Below are positions 1-7,805 of a stretch of DNA of 64,000 nucleotides, one piece after another (the stretch's first letter is position 1; every line of letters begins with the position of its first letter). Made by a program: the position numbers and the translations under genes. The notes beneath the pieces were generated by a model that saw nothing but the letters and a program-made list of their open reading frames with translations, was not told the DNA's origin and did not search any database. The DNA comes from Blautia hansenii (GTDB lineage Bacteria; Bacillota; Clostridia; Lachnospirales; Lachnospiraceae): contig NZ_JAAITA010000009.1 in the NCBI RefSeq assembly GCF_013304445.1, positions 1 to 64,000 on the forward strand, in the 5' to 3' direction.

Positions 1-58
1 GGAAGTGCAGCAATGTATGGAGCTGACTGCTACTAATCGGTCGAGGGCTTGACCTGAA
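1..58 (+). rRNA. 23S rRNA, 3' end (partial)
   Basis: The first bases match the conserved end of bacterial 23S rRNA (GCTGACTGCTACTAATCGG followed by TCGAGGGCTTGACC). Only the last few dozen bases lie in the window and the exact 3' end is approximate. No 5S gene follows; tRNA genes begin about 85 bases later. The spacer holds a small hairpin (GAAGATA/TATCTTC, about 119-135). Confidence 0.9.
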
Positions 59-141
59 AGCTTAGGGAACTAAGCGAAACGGTAAGTTGGAATTGGTTTG
101 GTTTTGTGTATGCGGTTTTGAAGATACATATCTTCAAGAAT

Positions 142-215
142 GGCCCAGTGGCTCAGTTGGTTAGAGCGCCGCCCTGTCACGGCGGAGGTCGAGAGTTCGA
201 GTCTCTTCTGGGTCG
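142..215 (+). tRNA. tRNA-Asp (GTC)
   Basis: Cloverleaf with acceptor GGCCCAG/CTGGGTC, anticodon stem CCGCC/GGCGG around loop CTGTCAC (anticodon GTC), and a normal T arm. CCA is not encoded. First tRNA of a seven-gene cluster behind the 23S gene. Confidence 0.97.
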
Positions 216-246
216 TTTGCTTTCGAAAGAAAGCGACAAGATTTAT

Positions 247-319
247 GGGATCTTAGCTCAGCTGGGAGAGCATCTGCCTTACAAGCAGAGGGTCATAGGT
301 TCGAGCCCTATAGGTCCCA
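247..319 (+). tRNA. tRNA-Val (TAC)
   Basis: Acceptor GGGATCT/AGGTCCC, anticodon loop CTTACAA (anticodon TAC), T loop TTCGAGC. No encoded CCA. Confidence 0.97.
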
Positions 320-340
320 TTTATTCTTAAAATAAAATAA

Positions 341-422
341 GGGCGATTTCCCGAGTGGCCAAAGGGGACAGACTGTAAATCTGCTGGCAACGCCTTCGGT
401 GGTTCGAATCCACCATCGCCCA
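341..422 (+). tRNA. tRNA-Tyr (GTA)
   Basis: Long class II tRNA of 82 bases with a variable arm. Acceptor GGGCGAT/ATCGCCC and anticodon loop CTGTAAA (anticodon GTA). No encoded CCA. Confidence 0.96.
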
Positions 423-445
423 TTTAAAATTGAATACCACATCAC

Positions 446-518
446 GCCGATGTGGCTCAATTGGCAGAGCAGCTGATTTGTAATCAGCAGGTTATCGGTT
501 CGAGTCCGATCATCGGCT
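446..518 (+). tRNA. tRNA-Thr (TGT)
   Basis: Acceptor GCCGATG/CATCGGC, anticodon loop TTTGTAA (anticodon TGT) and standard D and T arms. No encoded CCA. Confidence 0.97.
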
Positions 519-528
519 TAGATATTAT

Positions 529-602
529 CGCGGGGTGGAGCAGTCTGGAAGCTCGTCGGGCTCATAACCCGAAGGTCACAGGTTCAAATCCTGTCCCCGC
601 TA
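529..602 (+). tRNA. initiator tRNA-fMet (CAT)
   Basis: Anticodon CAT sits on a stem with the three G:C pairs (GGG/CCC) diagnostic of initiator tRNA. Base 1 is an unpaired C opposite T, the mismatch at the top of the acceptor stem that marks bacterial initiators. The D arm also resembles other initiator tRNAs. Confidence 0.95.
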
Positions 603-606
603 CTAT

Positions 607-679
<73 letters not shown>

Positions 680-687
680 TTTTCCAT

Positions 688-760
688 GGAGCATTAGCTC
701 AGTCGGTAGAGCACTTGACTTTTAATCAAGTTGTCCGGGGTTCGAATCCCCGATGCTTCA
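688..760 (+). tRNA. tRNA-Lys (TTT)
   Basis: Acceptor GGAGCAT/ATGCTTC, anticodon loop CTTTTAA (anticodon TTT). Last tRNA of the cluster, directly upstream of a terminator. Confidence 0.97.
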
Positions 761-773
761 CTAAATGAAAACA

Positions 774-812
774 GCTCAAATCCTTATTATGAGGGTTTGG
801 GCTTCTTTTTTT
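774..812 (+). terminator. terminator of the rRNA-tRNA operon
   Basis: Ten-pair stem GCTCAAATCC/GGGTTTGGGC with G:T pairs, followed by CTTC and a run of eight T. It closes the transcript carrying the rRNA and seven tRNAs. Confidence 0.9.
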
Positions 813-980
813 GCTGAATAGAATGGAACAGAAAACTGAGAGAATCCTTATAGAAATGTCTAGGAGTTTCCACATAAGATGTTAAAATATGTGGAGTTAT
901 CCACAAAAAAACAGAAAGAGAACTGTATTGTGAGGATATTAGCAAGGGAATCCATCGCATGGTCGATATTCAGCCCTTTA

Positions 981-1015
981 GGGCTGCCGTACAAAACATT
1001 CGTTTTGGGCAGCCC
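981..1015. other. strong hairpin downstream of the YmaF-like gene
   Basis: Arms GGGCTGCC and GGCAGCCC enclose a second stem (AAAAC/GTTTT). It lies just past the stop codon of the minus-strand gene at 1027 and may end or stabilise that mRNA. It lacks a good T run on either strand, so it is not a textbook terminator. I see no gene in 813-1026. Confidence 0.5.
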
Positions 1016-1026
1016 CAGGCCTTGTG

Positions 1027-1368
1027 TTATTCACAAACAGGATTTTCAATGTCTGTGGAGACAATAAATTCGTGTTTGTGGTTGGCGTCGTAGGTGGTAC
1101 AGCCTTTTAAGAGGTGGACATGCTTTCCACATCCCACGTCAATGGCCTTGCCCGTTGTACCGCAAAATTCGTGGTGATGTCCGTTACAGGAATCAGTAGT
1201 AAATTTTACTCCGTGAACGTGACTTCCATCACAGGGAATGGCGTCGCCTGAGACGGTTGCAAATCTATGATTGTGGGCATACTCACAACATCCAGAGATG
1301 CGGGTACTTCCCGTAATTTCGTGATTGTGCTGTTTGGGATAACAGGTCTTGCTTTCTTTGTTTTCCAT
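1027..1368 (-). CDS. YmaF-like His/Cys-rich protein
   Basis: A 113-residue protein very rich in His and Cys, with repeated H-x-H and Cys spacing (for example HNHEI, CCEYAHNHRF, CNGHHHEFC, HKHEF). This composition and layout match the YmaF family, whose function is unknown; metal binding is an inference from composition. No signal peptide or membrane segment is visible. AAAGGA precedes the ATG. The gene stands alone, with the structured repeat on its 5' side and a hairpin past its stop. Confidence 0.7.
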   Translation of the reverse strand: MENKESKTCYPKQHNHEITGSTRISGCCEYAHNHRFATVSGDAIPCDGSHVHGVKFTTDSCNGHHHEFCGTTGKAIDVGCGKHVHLLKGCTTYDANHKHEFIVSTDIENPVCE

Positions 1369-1467
1369 AATGGATTCCTTTCTTTTTGGAATATGAATGG
1401 TTACAATTCTATACTATGCACGAATCAGAAAAGAGGGTATAAATACGGAAAGGAAAAGAAATAAAAA

Positions 1468-1664
1468 AGAAACCAGAATCAATGAGGGGGGAAGGTTGAT
1501 TCTGGTCTCTTTTTTAATATTATAAATATTAAAAAGAAGGAGAGCCGGTTTTCATACCGGCATATGAAAAAGAAAAAGATTTTTGAAAAAGTCTTATCGG
1601 CTTTTACAAGTAATACTATACAGGGTAAATGTGATAAAACTGTGATGAAATCCTAAAAGAAATG
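1468..1664 (+). repeat. tandem structured intergenic repeat, copy 1
   Basis: About 197 bases with the same architecture as 1712-1909. In order: an 11-pair hairpin (1472-1482/1496-1506) with a purine loop containing GAGGGGGG and a T run; AAAAAGAAGGAG; a second hairpin (GCCGGT/ACCGGC, 1544-1561); and a conserved tail ending in ACAAGTAATACTATA. The tail is nearly identical between copies, whereas both stems differ in sequence yet stay paired. This suggests a structured RNA or a pair of small RNA units rather than a gene. The orientation is inferred from the T runs. Confidence 0.7.
1472..1515 (+). terminator. hairpin plus T run in repeat copy 1
   Basis: ACCAGAATCAA/TTGATTCTGGT with a 13-base loop holding GAGGGGGG, then CTCTTTTTTT. 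It has terminator form, but no plus-strand gene lies upstream. It could end a short transcript starting near 1410-1425, where TATACT resembles a -10 box. Confidence 0.6.
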
Positions 1665-1711
1665 TTAATAAAAGAAAAAAATGGGGATGTGTTTATAAGA
1701 AAAAATAGCAC

Positions 1712-1909
1712 AAAAAGAACAGGAGCAGGAATCCGAGGGGGATAGATTCCTGCTCCTGTTTTATTTCATAAAAAAGAAGGAGTTACTGGCAACTCATTGC
1801 CAGTAATATGAAAAGAAAAAGATTTTGAAAAAAGTCTTATTGGCTTTTACAAGTAATACTATACTATGTAAATAAGGACAATTTATGACAAAAAACTAAA
1901 AGAAAAATG
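1712..1909 (+). repeat. tandem structured intergenic repeat, copy 2
   Basis: Second copy of the 1468-1664 unit. It has a perfect 14-pair hairpin (1720-1733/1745-1758) with loop CGAGGGGGATA and T run, then AAAAAGAAGGAG, then a perfect 10-pair hairpin TTACTGGCAA/TTGCCAGTAA (1783-1806), then the conserved tail. Homopolymer differences shift any reading frame in the tail relative to copy 1, which argues against coding. Together the copies fill most of the gene-free stretch 1369-1959. Confidence 0.7.
1720..1766 (+). terminator. hairpin plus T run in repeat copy 2
   Basis: Perfect stem CAGGAGCAGGAATC/GATTCCTGCTCCTG followed by TTTTATTT. A transcript starting near the TATACA box at 1617 would end here and be about 140 bases long. 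Confidence 0.6.
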
Positions 1910-1959
1910 AAAAAGACAATTTCTGATTTATTCTTTTTTTATAAATGCTTTTGATTTTC

Positions 1960-2733
1960 TTATTTTTCTGCTTTATAGACCGGATCGGCAGGATAACCGC
2001 CGGCAGCCTTCTGCATACCGCGCTGAATGGCGTCTCTGGAGTTTTTCCAGTCTGCGTCTTTGTTTTTATAATCGAATTTGTCACAGAACCATTCCAGGTC
2101 TTCGGTTACGCGTTGGAGATTATGTTCCATAAGGGGGAAGAGGTATCCATAAAAGGATTGCTTTTCTTTGTCAGACAGCAGTGTGTCTCCGGTTTCCACC
2201 AAATCTGCAAAGTGAGGGATACAAAAGCCTTTGCTGTTTTTTAAGAGTTCCTGAAATTCCGGGCTTTTCCGGTAGAGCTCAAAGAACGTATCCAGGTAGC
2301 GGTTGTAGGTATTTTTATAATAGTCACAGATGTAACAGGATGCGGTTTGCTCCTTTACCCAGGCGCCGATGTTTGTACGGGGATTTTCCGCATCTACCTT
2401 TGTTTTCTTAAAATGTCCCAGGATAGAGGCTTTGGCAGGAGAAAACATTTTCATCTGTTGTTTCAGTTCTTCGTTTTTCTTTTTGAAATGTGTGGTGAGA
2501 ATCAGGCCTGTTCCCAGACGGTTGCCGTAGTCGAACATTTTTTTATAATGGGTTCGGCAAAAGCCTATTTTGTCTGTCTCTGCACGGACATCGTCCTCCA
2601 TGTAGGAAGCGCCGGAACCAAGGACAAAATCCATGGCATGCTGTTCCAGATTTCGTTCAATAAAACAGAAAGGACATTCGTCCTGTGCGCGAAATGCGTC
2701 CATGAGAGGGATAGTATAAATTTTTTCTTTCAT
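1960..2733 (-). CDS. DUF6062 family protein
   Basis: 257 residues, read from ATG 2733, which has GAAGGAG upstream; a longer frame to 2790 has no ribosome site. Two Cys pairs stand out: CPFC near residue 19 and CYIC near the middle, plus GFCRTHYKKMF and GFCIPHF, a Cys/His pattern suggesting metal binding. It matches the DUF6062 family that I know from Lachnospiraceae. The function is unknown. The protein appears soluble and the gene is monocistronic. Confidence 0.75.
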   Translation of the reverse strand: MKEKIYTIPLMDAFRAQDECPFCFIERNLEQHAMDFVLGSGASYMEDDVRAETDKIGFCRTHYKKMFDYGNRLGTGLILTTHFKKKNEELKQQMKMFSPAKASILGHFKKTKVDAENPRTNIGAWVKEQTASCYICDYYKNTYNRYLDTFFELYRKSPEFQELLKNSKGFCIPHFADLVETGDTLLSDKEKQSFYGYLFPLMEHNLQRVTEDLEWFCDKFDYKNKDADWKNSRDAIQRGMQKAAGGYPADPVYKAEK

Positions 2734-2818
2734 AGCGTTAAACTCCTTCAAAAAATACTTTAAGATAAGATTACCACAGGTGGGAAACAAAGAAAAGAAG
2801 AGGATTTGAAAATAAGTG

Positions 2819-2848
2819 TTTACACAAGTGTTGACAGTCTGATAAACT
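2819..2848 (+). promoter_or_regulatory. candidate promoter of the MATE operon
   Basis: TTTACA (2819-2824), an 18-base spacer and TAAACT (2843-2848). A TTGACA at 2831 lies in the spacer and has no well-placed -10. The region AGTGTTTACACAAGTGTTGA has repeated GTGTT elements that could be an operator. Confidence 0.4.
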
Positions 2849-2898
2849 ATATAAAAAGAGGTTTTAATAGTGTAGTTTTTAGGGAAAATGGAGCAATT

Positions 2899-4281
2899 AT
2901 GAAAAAGAAAATAGATTTGTTAAATGGCCCCATAGCAGGAACCTTAGCCAGACTGGCGTTTCCTATTATGGGGACTTCTTTCATACAGATGGGGTATAAT
3001 CTGGTGGACATGATATGGATTGGCCGGCTGGGCAGCGGTGCGGTAGCAGCAGTGGGCGCGGCAGGCATGTTTATGTGGCTGGCGAATGGTGTGACTACGG
3101 TACCCAGAATCGGCGGTCAGGTGGCGGTAGGGCATAAACTGGGAGCAGGAGACAGGGAAACAGCGGCTGAATATGCCAGAGGTGCGCTGCGGATGGGGGC
3201 GTTTCTGGGAATTTTGTACGGCATTATCAGTGTGCTTTTGAACAGACAGTTGATTGCCTTTTTTCAGTTGAACAGTCCGAAAGTTGTGTGGGACGCCAGA
3301 GTGTATTTGATGATTGTATGCGGTCTGGTAGTATTTTCCTTCCTGGACCAGGTATTGGGAGGAATTCTGGCAGCTATGGGAAATACAGTTACGACATTTC
3401 GGGTCACGACCATAGGGCTTTTGATTAACCTGGTACTGGATCCGGTATTGATATTTGGAGTGGGACCGATTCCGCGTATGGAAGTAGCTGGGGCGGCTAT
3501 TGCCACGGTACTGGCCCAGGTCATTGTGTTTATCCTGTACTTGCGGGCGGTATGGCAGGAGCCGGTTATTTTTGCGAATCTGCATTTATTTGTGAGAACA
3601 AAAAAGGAATACATTAGAGAAATGGTAAAAATCGGATTTCCTCCGGCCATTCAGGATTCCCTGTTTTCTGCAATTTCCATGGTAATTGCCCGTCTGATTG
3701 CAGGCTGGGGAGATGCGGCTGTTGCCGTGCAGAAGGTAGGAAGTCAGATAGAATCCATTTCCTGGATGATGGCAGGTGGCTTTTCTACGGCAGTCAACGC
3801 ATTTATTGCCCAGAACTATGGGGCAGGCAAAGTAGAGAGAATTCGGAAAGGCTATCATACGTCCATGATAATTATGGCGGTCTGGGGTGCAATTACCAGC
3901 TTTTTGTTGCTGGTATTTCCCGAATTTTTCTTTCGTATATTCATTACGGAAGAAGAGGTTATTCCTATGGGAGTAGATTATCTTAGAATTATAGGAATTA
4001 GTGAAATTTTTATGTGCCTGGAGGGCGCTGCAACCGGGGCATTTCAAGGTATGGGAAGGACGGTTCCGCCTTCTGTGACGGGAATTGTATTTAACACCCT
4101 GCGAATTCCTACAGCTATACTGCTTTCCGCAACCGCCCTGGGACTCAACGGAGTATGGTGGGCATTGAGTATTTCCTGCGTATTGAAGGGAACGGTGCTT
4201 CCTATATGGTTTGCGATTGTATTTAGAAAATTCTATAAAAATTATAAAGAGACAAAGGGAGAGCAATATGAATTCAAGTGA
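2899..4281 (+). CDS. MATE family multidrug/Na+ efflux transporter
   Basis: 460-residue membrane protein with about twelve transmembrane segments. The N-terminal pattern (LLNGPIAGTLARLAFPIMGTSF...YNLVDMIWIGRLG) and the repeated second half are typical of MATE antiporters, which expel drugs or metabolites using Na+ or H+ gradients. The start is set at ATG 2899 (MKKKIDLL) because MATE proteins begin just before this motif; a longer frame from 2806 runs through the promoter. The substrate is unknown. It overlaps the next gene by 14 bases, implying cotranslation. Confidence 0.9.
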   Translation: MKKKIDLLNGPIAGTLARLAFPIMGTSFIQMGYNLVDMIWIGRLGSGAVAAVGAAGMFMWLANGVTTVPRIGGQVAVGHKLGAGDRETAAEYARGALRMGAFLGILYGIISVLLNRQLIAFFQLNSPKVVWDARVYLMIVCGLVVFSFLDQVLGGILAAMGNTVTTFRVTTIGLLINLVLDPVLIFGVGPIPRMEVAGAAIATVLAQVIVFILYLRAVWQEPVIFANLHLFVRTKKEYIREMVKIGFPPAIQDSLFSAISMVIARLIAGWGDAAVAVQKVGSQIESISWMMAGGFSTAVNAFIAQNYGAGKVERIRKGYHTSMIIMAVWGAITSFLLLVFPEFFFRIFITEEEVIPMGVDYLRIIGISEIFMCLEGAATGAFQGMGRTVPPSVTGIVFNTLRIPTAILLSATALGLNGVWWALSISCVLKGTVLPIWFAIVFRKFYKNYKETKGEQYEFK

Positions 4282-4579
4282 AAAAATTATGGTGGCTCTG
4301 GGTATTCTGATTCTGGCAGGAGGGATTTTTCTGGCCTTGAAAGGAAAGTCTTCCATGATTAGGGAGAGATTTGGAAGCGGGGTATCACCGGAGAATGAAA
4401 GAAAATTTATGGCAACTATCGGCGGGGCTGTCTGTGTTATCGGACTGGATATGCTGGCACTGGTGGGAATGTCTGTGAAATTTCAGATAAGCCAGGAGGT
4501 AACGCTGGTGATTCTGGGAGTTGGGATTGCGCTCTTTGTGGGAATTATCCTGATAGGACAGAAATATTACAGAAGATAA
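4268..4579 (+). CDS. small three-TM membrane protein
   Basis: 103 residues with hydrophobic segments at about 6-24, 47-67 and 77-97 and a charged loop (RERFGSGVSPENERK) after the first. The layout recalls DUF3784-type small membrane proteins, but I do not recognise it firmly. ATG 4268 follows GGGAGAGC and overlaps the end of the MATE gene. The two probably form an operon with crcB, 12 bases downstream. No function can be assigned. Confidence 0.6.
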   Translation: MNSSEKIMVALGILILAGGIFLALKGKSSMIRERFGSGVSPENERKFMATIGGAVCVIGLDMLALVGMSVKFQISQEVTLVILGVGIALFVGIILIGQKYYRR

Positions 4580-4591
4580 GAGGCGAAAAAC

Positions 4592-4960
4592 ATGCTGAAT
4601 TGTTTATTTGTAGGAATCGGCGGGTTTGCAGGAGCGATTTGCAGATATCTGATGGGGATGATTCCTTTGCAGGATAAGTCGGGATTTCCCTGGATAACTT
4701 TGTGCATCAATGCTATAGGGGCTTTTGTCATAGGCCTTGTGACGGCGGCAGCAGCAAAGAATGGATGGGGAGACAGTCATCTGGTATTGTTTTTAAAAAC
4801 CGGAGTTTGCGGAGGTTTTACAACGTTTTCTACCTTTGCTTTGGAGAGCTCTTCTCTGATGAAACAGGGGAAAACAGGAACTGCAGCAGTTTATATGGTG
4901 CTTAGTGTGGGAATTTGTCTGGCTATGGTGATGCTGGGGCAGAAACTCATAGTAAAATAA
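4592..4960 (+). CDS. crcB: fluoride channel CrcB/FluC
   Basis: 122 residues, the usual subunit length of the dual-topology fluoride exporter that protects cells from F-. Family signatures are present: GIGGFAGAICRYLMG at the N-terminus, the INAIGAFVIG segment, and GGFTTFSTFALES with its phenylalanines and threonines. Four transmembrane segments. Only one copy is present, consistent with a homodimer. I saw no fluoride riboswitch upstream, and the gene is transcribed with the MATE genes. Confidence 0.93.
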   Translation: MLNCLFVGIGGFAGAICRYLMGMIPLQDKSGFPWITLCINAIGAFVIGLVTAAAAKNGWGDSHLVLFLKTGVCGGFTTFSTFALESSSLMKQGKTGTAAVYMVLSVGICLAMVMLGQKLIVK

Positions 4961-4984
4961 AATTTTAAGAGCAGGAGAGGAAAA

Positions 4985-6274
4985 ATGAACAGAGAATATC
5001 ATATTGAGACAAAATGTATCCAGTCTGGCTGGAAACCGAAAAAGGGTGAGCCCAGAATGATGCCTATTTACCAGAGTACTACGTTTAAGTACGATACCAC
5101 AGAGGAAATGGGCAGATTGTTTGATTTAAAAGATAACGGATATTTTTATACCCGTTGTCAGAATCCGACCAATGATTTGGTTGCGGCAAAGATTGCAGAT
5201 TTGGAAGGCGGCGTAGCGGCTGTTCTGACGTCTTCCGGACAGGCAGCGAACTTCTATGCTGTATTTAACATCTGCGAAGCCGGAGACCATGTTATCTGCG
5301 CGTCTGCGATTTATGGCGGGACTTTGAATGTGTTGGGTGTTACAGCAAAGAAGATGGGAATCGAATGTACTTTTGTAGATGTGGATGCACCGGCAGAAGA
5401 GTTAGACAAGGCCTTTCGTCCAAACACCAAAGCTGTGGTTGCCGAAACGATTGCCAATCCGTCTCTGGTGGTACTGGATATTGAAAAAATGGCAAATCTG
5501 GCACACAGCCACGGCGTTCCTCTGATTGTGGATAATACGTTTGCAACACCGGTGAACTGTCATCCGTTTCAATGGGGAGCGGATATTGTGACACACTCTA
5601 CCACAAAATATATGGATGGTCATGCAGCGCAGGTAGGCGGCGCTATTGTAGACAGCGGAAACTTTGACTGGGAAGCCCATGCAGAAAAATTCCCCGGACT
5701 GACACAGCCGGATGAATCTTACCATGGCGTTGTATATACAAAACAGTTTGGAAAAGCGGCGTATATTACAAAAATTAATGCCCAGCTTATGAGAGATTTG
5801 GGTTCTATTCCTTCTCCAATGAACTGTTTTATTTTGAATCTGGGACTGGAATCTCTGGTATTAAGAGTGGAAAGACATTGCTACAATGCTCAGAAAACAG
5901 CAGAATATCTGGAAGCACATCCGCTGGTTGGCAAGGTGAATTATCCGGGACTTCCGGGAGACAAATATTATGAACTGGCACAGAAATACATGCCAAAGGG
6001 GACCTGCGGTGTCATTTCCTTTGAATTAAAAGCAGGCAGAGAGGCAGCGGTAAAATTTATGGACAGCCTGAAGCTGGCGTCTATTGTCACTCATGTGGCA
6101 GATGCCAAAACCAGTGTACTGCATCCGGCCAGCCATACGCACAGACAGTTAAATGACGAACAGCTTGTGGCAGCAGGCGTGTCTCCGGGAATGATTCGCC
6201 TGTCTGTAGGAATTGAGCATATTGATGACATTTTGGCAGACCTGGAACAGGCACTGGAAGCAAGTGAGCAATAG
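4985..6274 (+). CDS. metY: O-acetylhomoserine sulfhydrylase (Cys/Met metabolism PLP enzyme)
   Basis: 429 residues, the usual length of O-acetylhomoserine aminocarboxypropyltransferase. The PLP lysine is K208 in HSTTKYMDGH; other signatures are YTRCQNPTNDLVAAKIADLEGG, SSGQAANF, DNTFATPVN and the C-terminal RLSVGIEH. The expected reaction is O-acetylhomoserine plus sulfide to homocysteine and acetate; methionine gamma-lyase is a less likely relative. GCAGGAGAGG precedes the ATG. mnmM starts two bases past the stop. No SAM riboswitch or T-box is apparent upstream. Confidence 0.88.
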   Translation: MNREYHIETKCIQSGWKPKKGEPRMMPIYQSTTFKYDTTEEMGRLFDLKDNGYFYTRCQNPTNDLVAAKIADLEGGVAAVLTSSGQAANFYAVFNICEAGDHVICASAIYGGTLNVLGVTAKKMGIECTFVDVDAPAEELDKAFRPNTKAVVAETIANPSLVVLDIEKMANLAHSHGVPLIVDNTFATPVNCHPFQWGADIVTHSTTKYMDGHAAQVGGAIVDSGNFDWEAHAEKFPGLTQPDESYHGVVYTKQFGKAAYITKINAQLMRDLGSIPSPMNCFILNLGLESLVLRVERHCYNAQKTAEYLEAHPLVGKVNYPGLPGDKYYELAQKYMPKGTCGVISFELKAGREAAVKFMDSLKLASIVTHVADAKTSVLHPASHTHRQLNDEQLVAAGVSPGMIRLSVGIEHIDDILADLEQALEASEQ

Positions 6275-6276
6275 AC

Positions 6277-6843
6277 ATGAAATCATATCAAATTACAGCA
6301 TGGAGTCATGAATTATTTAAGCTTCAGGTCACACCGGGCGGTGTTTATATTGACGCTACCATGGGAAATGGCTATGATACACAGTTTTTGTGTGAAATGG
6401 CAGGAGAGACTGGCAAAGTATGGGCTTTTGATATTCAGGAGCAGGCTTTAAAAGCTACAAAAGAGCGGCTGGAAAAGCATGGGCTTTTGGCAAAGGCAGA
6501 ATTGATTTTGGACAGCCATACCCAGATGGAACAGTATGTGAAGCCGGATTCTGTGGACGGCATTTATTTTAATTTCGGATATCTTCCGGGAGGGGACCAT
6601 GAACTGGCCACAAAGGCAGACACCAGTGTACAGGCAGTGGAAACAGGACTGCGTCTGCTGAAACCGGGCGGTGTTATGGCGCTTTGTATTTACAGCGGAG
6701 GGGATACGGGATTTGAGGAAAAGAACCAGATACTGGACTTTCTGAGAAAGTTGGACAGTCGGAAGTATATTGTAATTGTAAACCATTATTATAACCGGGA
6801 AAATAACCCTCCCATACCGGCATTTGTAGTAAAAAAGGGATAG
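6277..6843 (+). CDS. mnmM: tRNA methyltransferase MnmM (YtqB family)
   Basis: 188-residue class I SAM methyltransferase. Motif I is DATMGNGYDT; FNFGYLPGGDH and the C-terminal IPAFVVKK are hallmarks of the YtqB family, shown in other Firmicutes to make mnm5(s2)U at tRNA position 34. The N-terminal SHELF fits as well. The ATG lies two bases after the metY stop and lacks a strong ribosome site, so it is probably translationally coupled to metY. Confidence 0.88.
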   Translation: MKSYQITAWSHELFKLQVTPGGVYIDATMGNGYDTQFLCEMAGETGKVWAFDIQEQALKATKERLEKHGLLAKAELILDSHTQMEQYVKPDSVDGIYFNFGYLPGGDHELATKADTSVQAVETGLRLLKPGGVMALCIYSGGDTGFEEKNQILDFLRKLDSRKYIVIVNHYYNRENNPPIPAFVVKKG

Positions 6844-6900
6844 GACATGACAGGGCAGGCATAGGATAACAGTGAGGAAAATACAGGAGTTTGTCATAGT

Positions 6901-7776
6901 ATGAGCAGAGAAAAGGACTCGTGTATTTTAATGGCAGTGCTGTTTCCTGTACTGCCCTGGATGCTTACTGTGGTACTTCTGGGGCGGACGGCATGCCCTT
7001 TAAGCAAAAAGCCGGATATAGAGGCTTATACGGCATCTGTGGCGGCATCCCAAATTTCCTGGGCATATGAACAAGAAGCAATTCGAGCTCAGGTCGTTCT
7101 GGCCAGAACAAACCTGTATGCCAATCCAGACAAGCAGGAAGAAATGATACAGGAAGCTGCCAGGTATATAAAAAAGCAACAAATGGACAGTAAAATGCTG
7201 AAAAAATATGAGATTTTTCAAAAGGTAGCCCGGGAGACAGAAGGTCAGATACTGGAAAAAGACGGGGAGGTCCGGGAACTGCCGTATCATGCGTTAAGTG
7301 GGGGAAAAACCAGAGAGGGAAAGGAAGTTCTGGGAGAAGCATTTTCTTACATACCATCTGTGGAAACCGCCAAAGATATAGACAGTCCTCTGTATGTAGA
7401 GGGCTGTTACTTTTCACAGAAGGAACTGGAGAAACAGTTAAAGAGTGTGTATCCGGGATTTCAGATGGGGGAGGGAACCGTGGAAGTGAAGTCTGCGGAC
7501 GGGGCAGGATATGCCATGGAAGTGCAGATTGGAAATCAGGTCTTCCAGGGGGAAAAGGTGAGAGAATTGCTTCAACTGCCGTCTTCCTGTTTTACCATAC
7601 AGAAAACAGAGGAAGAAGTACGGTTTCTGTGCAAAGGTGCGGGACACGGATTGGGAATGAGCCAGTATACGGCGCAGCAAATGGCACTGGAGGGGAAGAG
7701 TTACAGAGAAATTCTGCTGTATTTTTTTCCGGAACTGGAGATTTCATGGTATAAAAAAACCGGTAAGGCGTTTTGA
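6901..7776 (+). CDS. spoIID: SpoIID/LytB-domain sporulation protein
   Basis: 291 residues with an N-terminal hydrophobic segment (about 10-28) followed by the SpoIID catalytic region. The C-terminal GAGHGLGMSQYTAQQMA is the signature of SpoIID, a peptidoglycan lytic transglycosylase needed for forespore engulfment. An early EAIRAQVVLARTNLY also fits. The length is slightly below the B. subtilis protein. AGGAG lies about twelve bases before the ATG. Its stop codon lies inside the terminator hairpin. Confidence 0.87.
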   Translation: MSREKDSCILMAVLFPVLPWMLTVVLLGRTACPLSKKPDIEAYTASVAASQISWAYEQEAIRAQVVLARTNLYANPDKQEEMIQEAARYIKKQQMDSKMLKKYEIFQKVARETEGQILEKDGEVRELPYHALSGGKTREGKEVLGEAFSYIPSVETAKDIDSPLYVEGCYFSQKELEKQLKSVYPGFQMGEGTVEVKSADGAGYAMEVQIGNQVFQGEKVRELLQLPSSCFTIQKTEEEVRFLCKGAGHGLGMSQYTAQQMALEGKSYREILLYFFPELEISWYKKTGKAF

Positions 7777-7795
7777 GGTGCGTTACCGGTTTTTT
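7754..7795. terminator. bidirectional terminator between spoIID and the 7806 gene
   Basis: AAAAAACCGGTAA pairs with TTACCGGTTTTTT, giving A/T tails on both sides. It serves spoIID on the plus strand and the convergent gene on the minus strand. The left arm is inside the spoIID coding region. Confidence 0.88.
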
Positions 7796-7805
7796 GAATG
7801 CAGAT

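Noticed and set aside
106-330. 74-codon open frame across the tRNA-Asp and tRNA-Val genes
   Set aside because: It is fully covered by two well-formed tRNAs and has no ribosome site.
879-1067. Open frame of 62 codons after the tRNA cluster
   Set aside because: Low-quality sequence that runs through a hairpin and into the YmaF-like gene on the other strand; no ribosome site.
1564-1656. 30-residue peptide (starting MKKKKIFEKVLSAF) in repeat copy 1
   Set aside because: The same stretch in copy 2 is frameshifted by homopolymer changes and stops after six codons, while RNA pairing is kept; structure rather than coding seems selected.
4580-4591. Fluoride riboswitch before crcB
   Set aside because: The gene follows its neighbour by 12 bases, so there is no space, and none was seen before the MATE gene.
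4961-4984. SAM riboswitch or T-box before metY
   Set aside because: The gap after crcB is only 24 bases, too short for either element.
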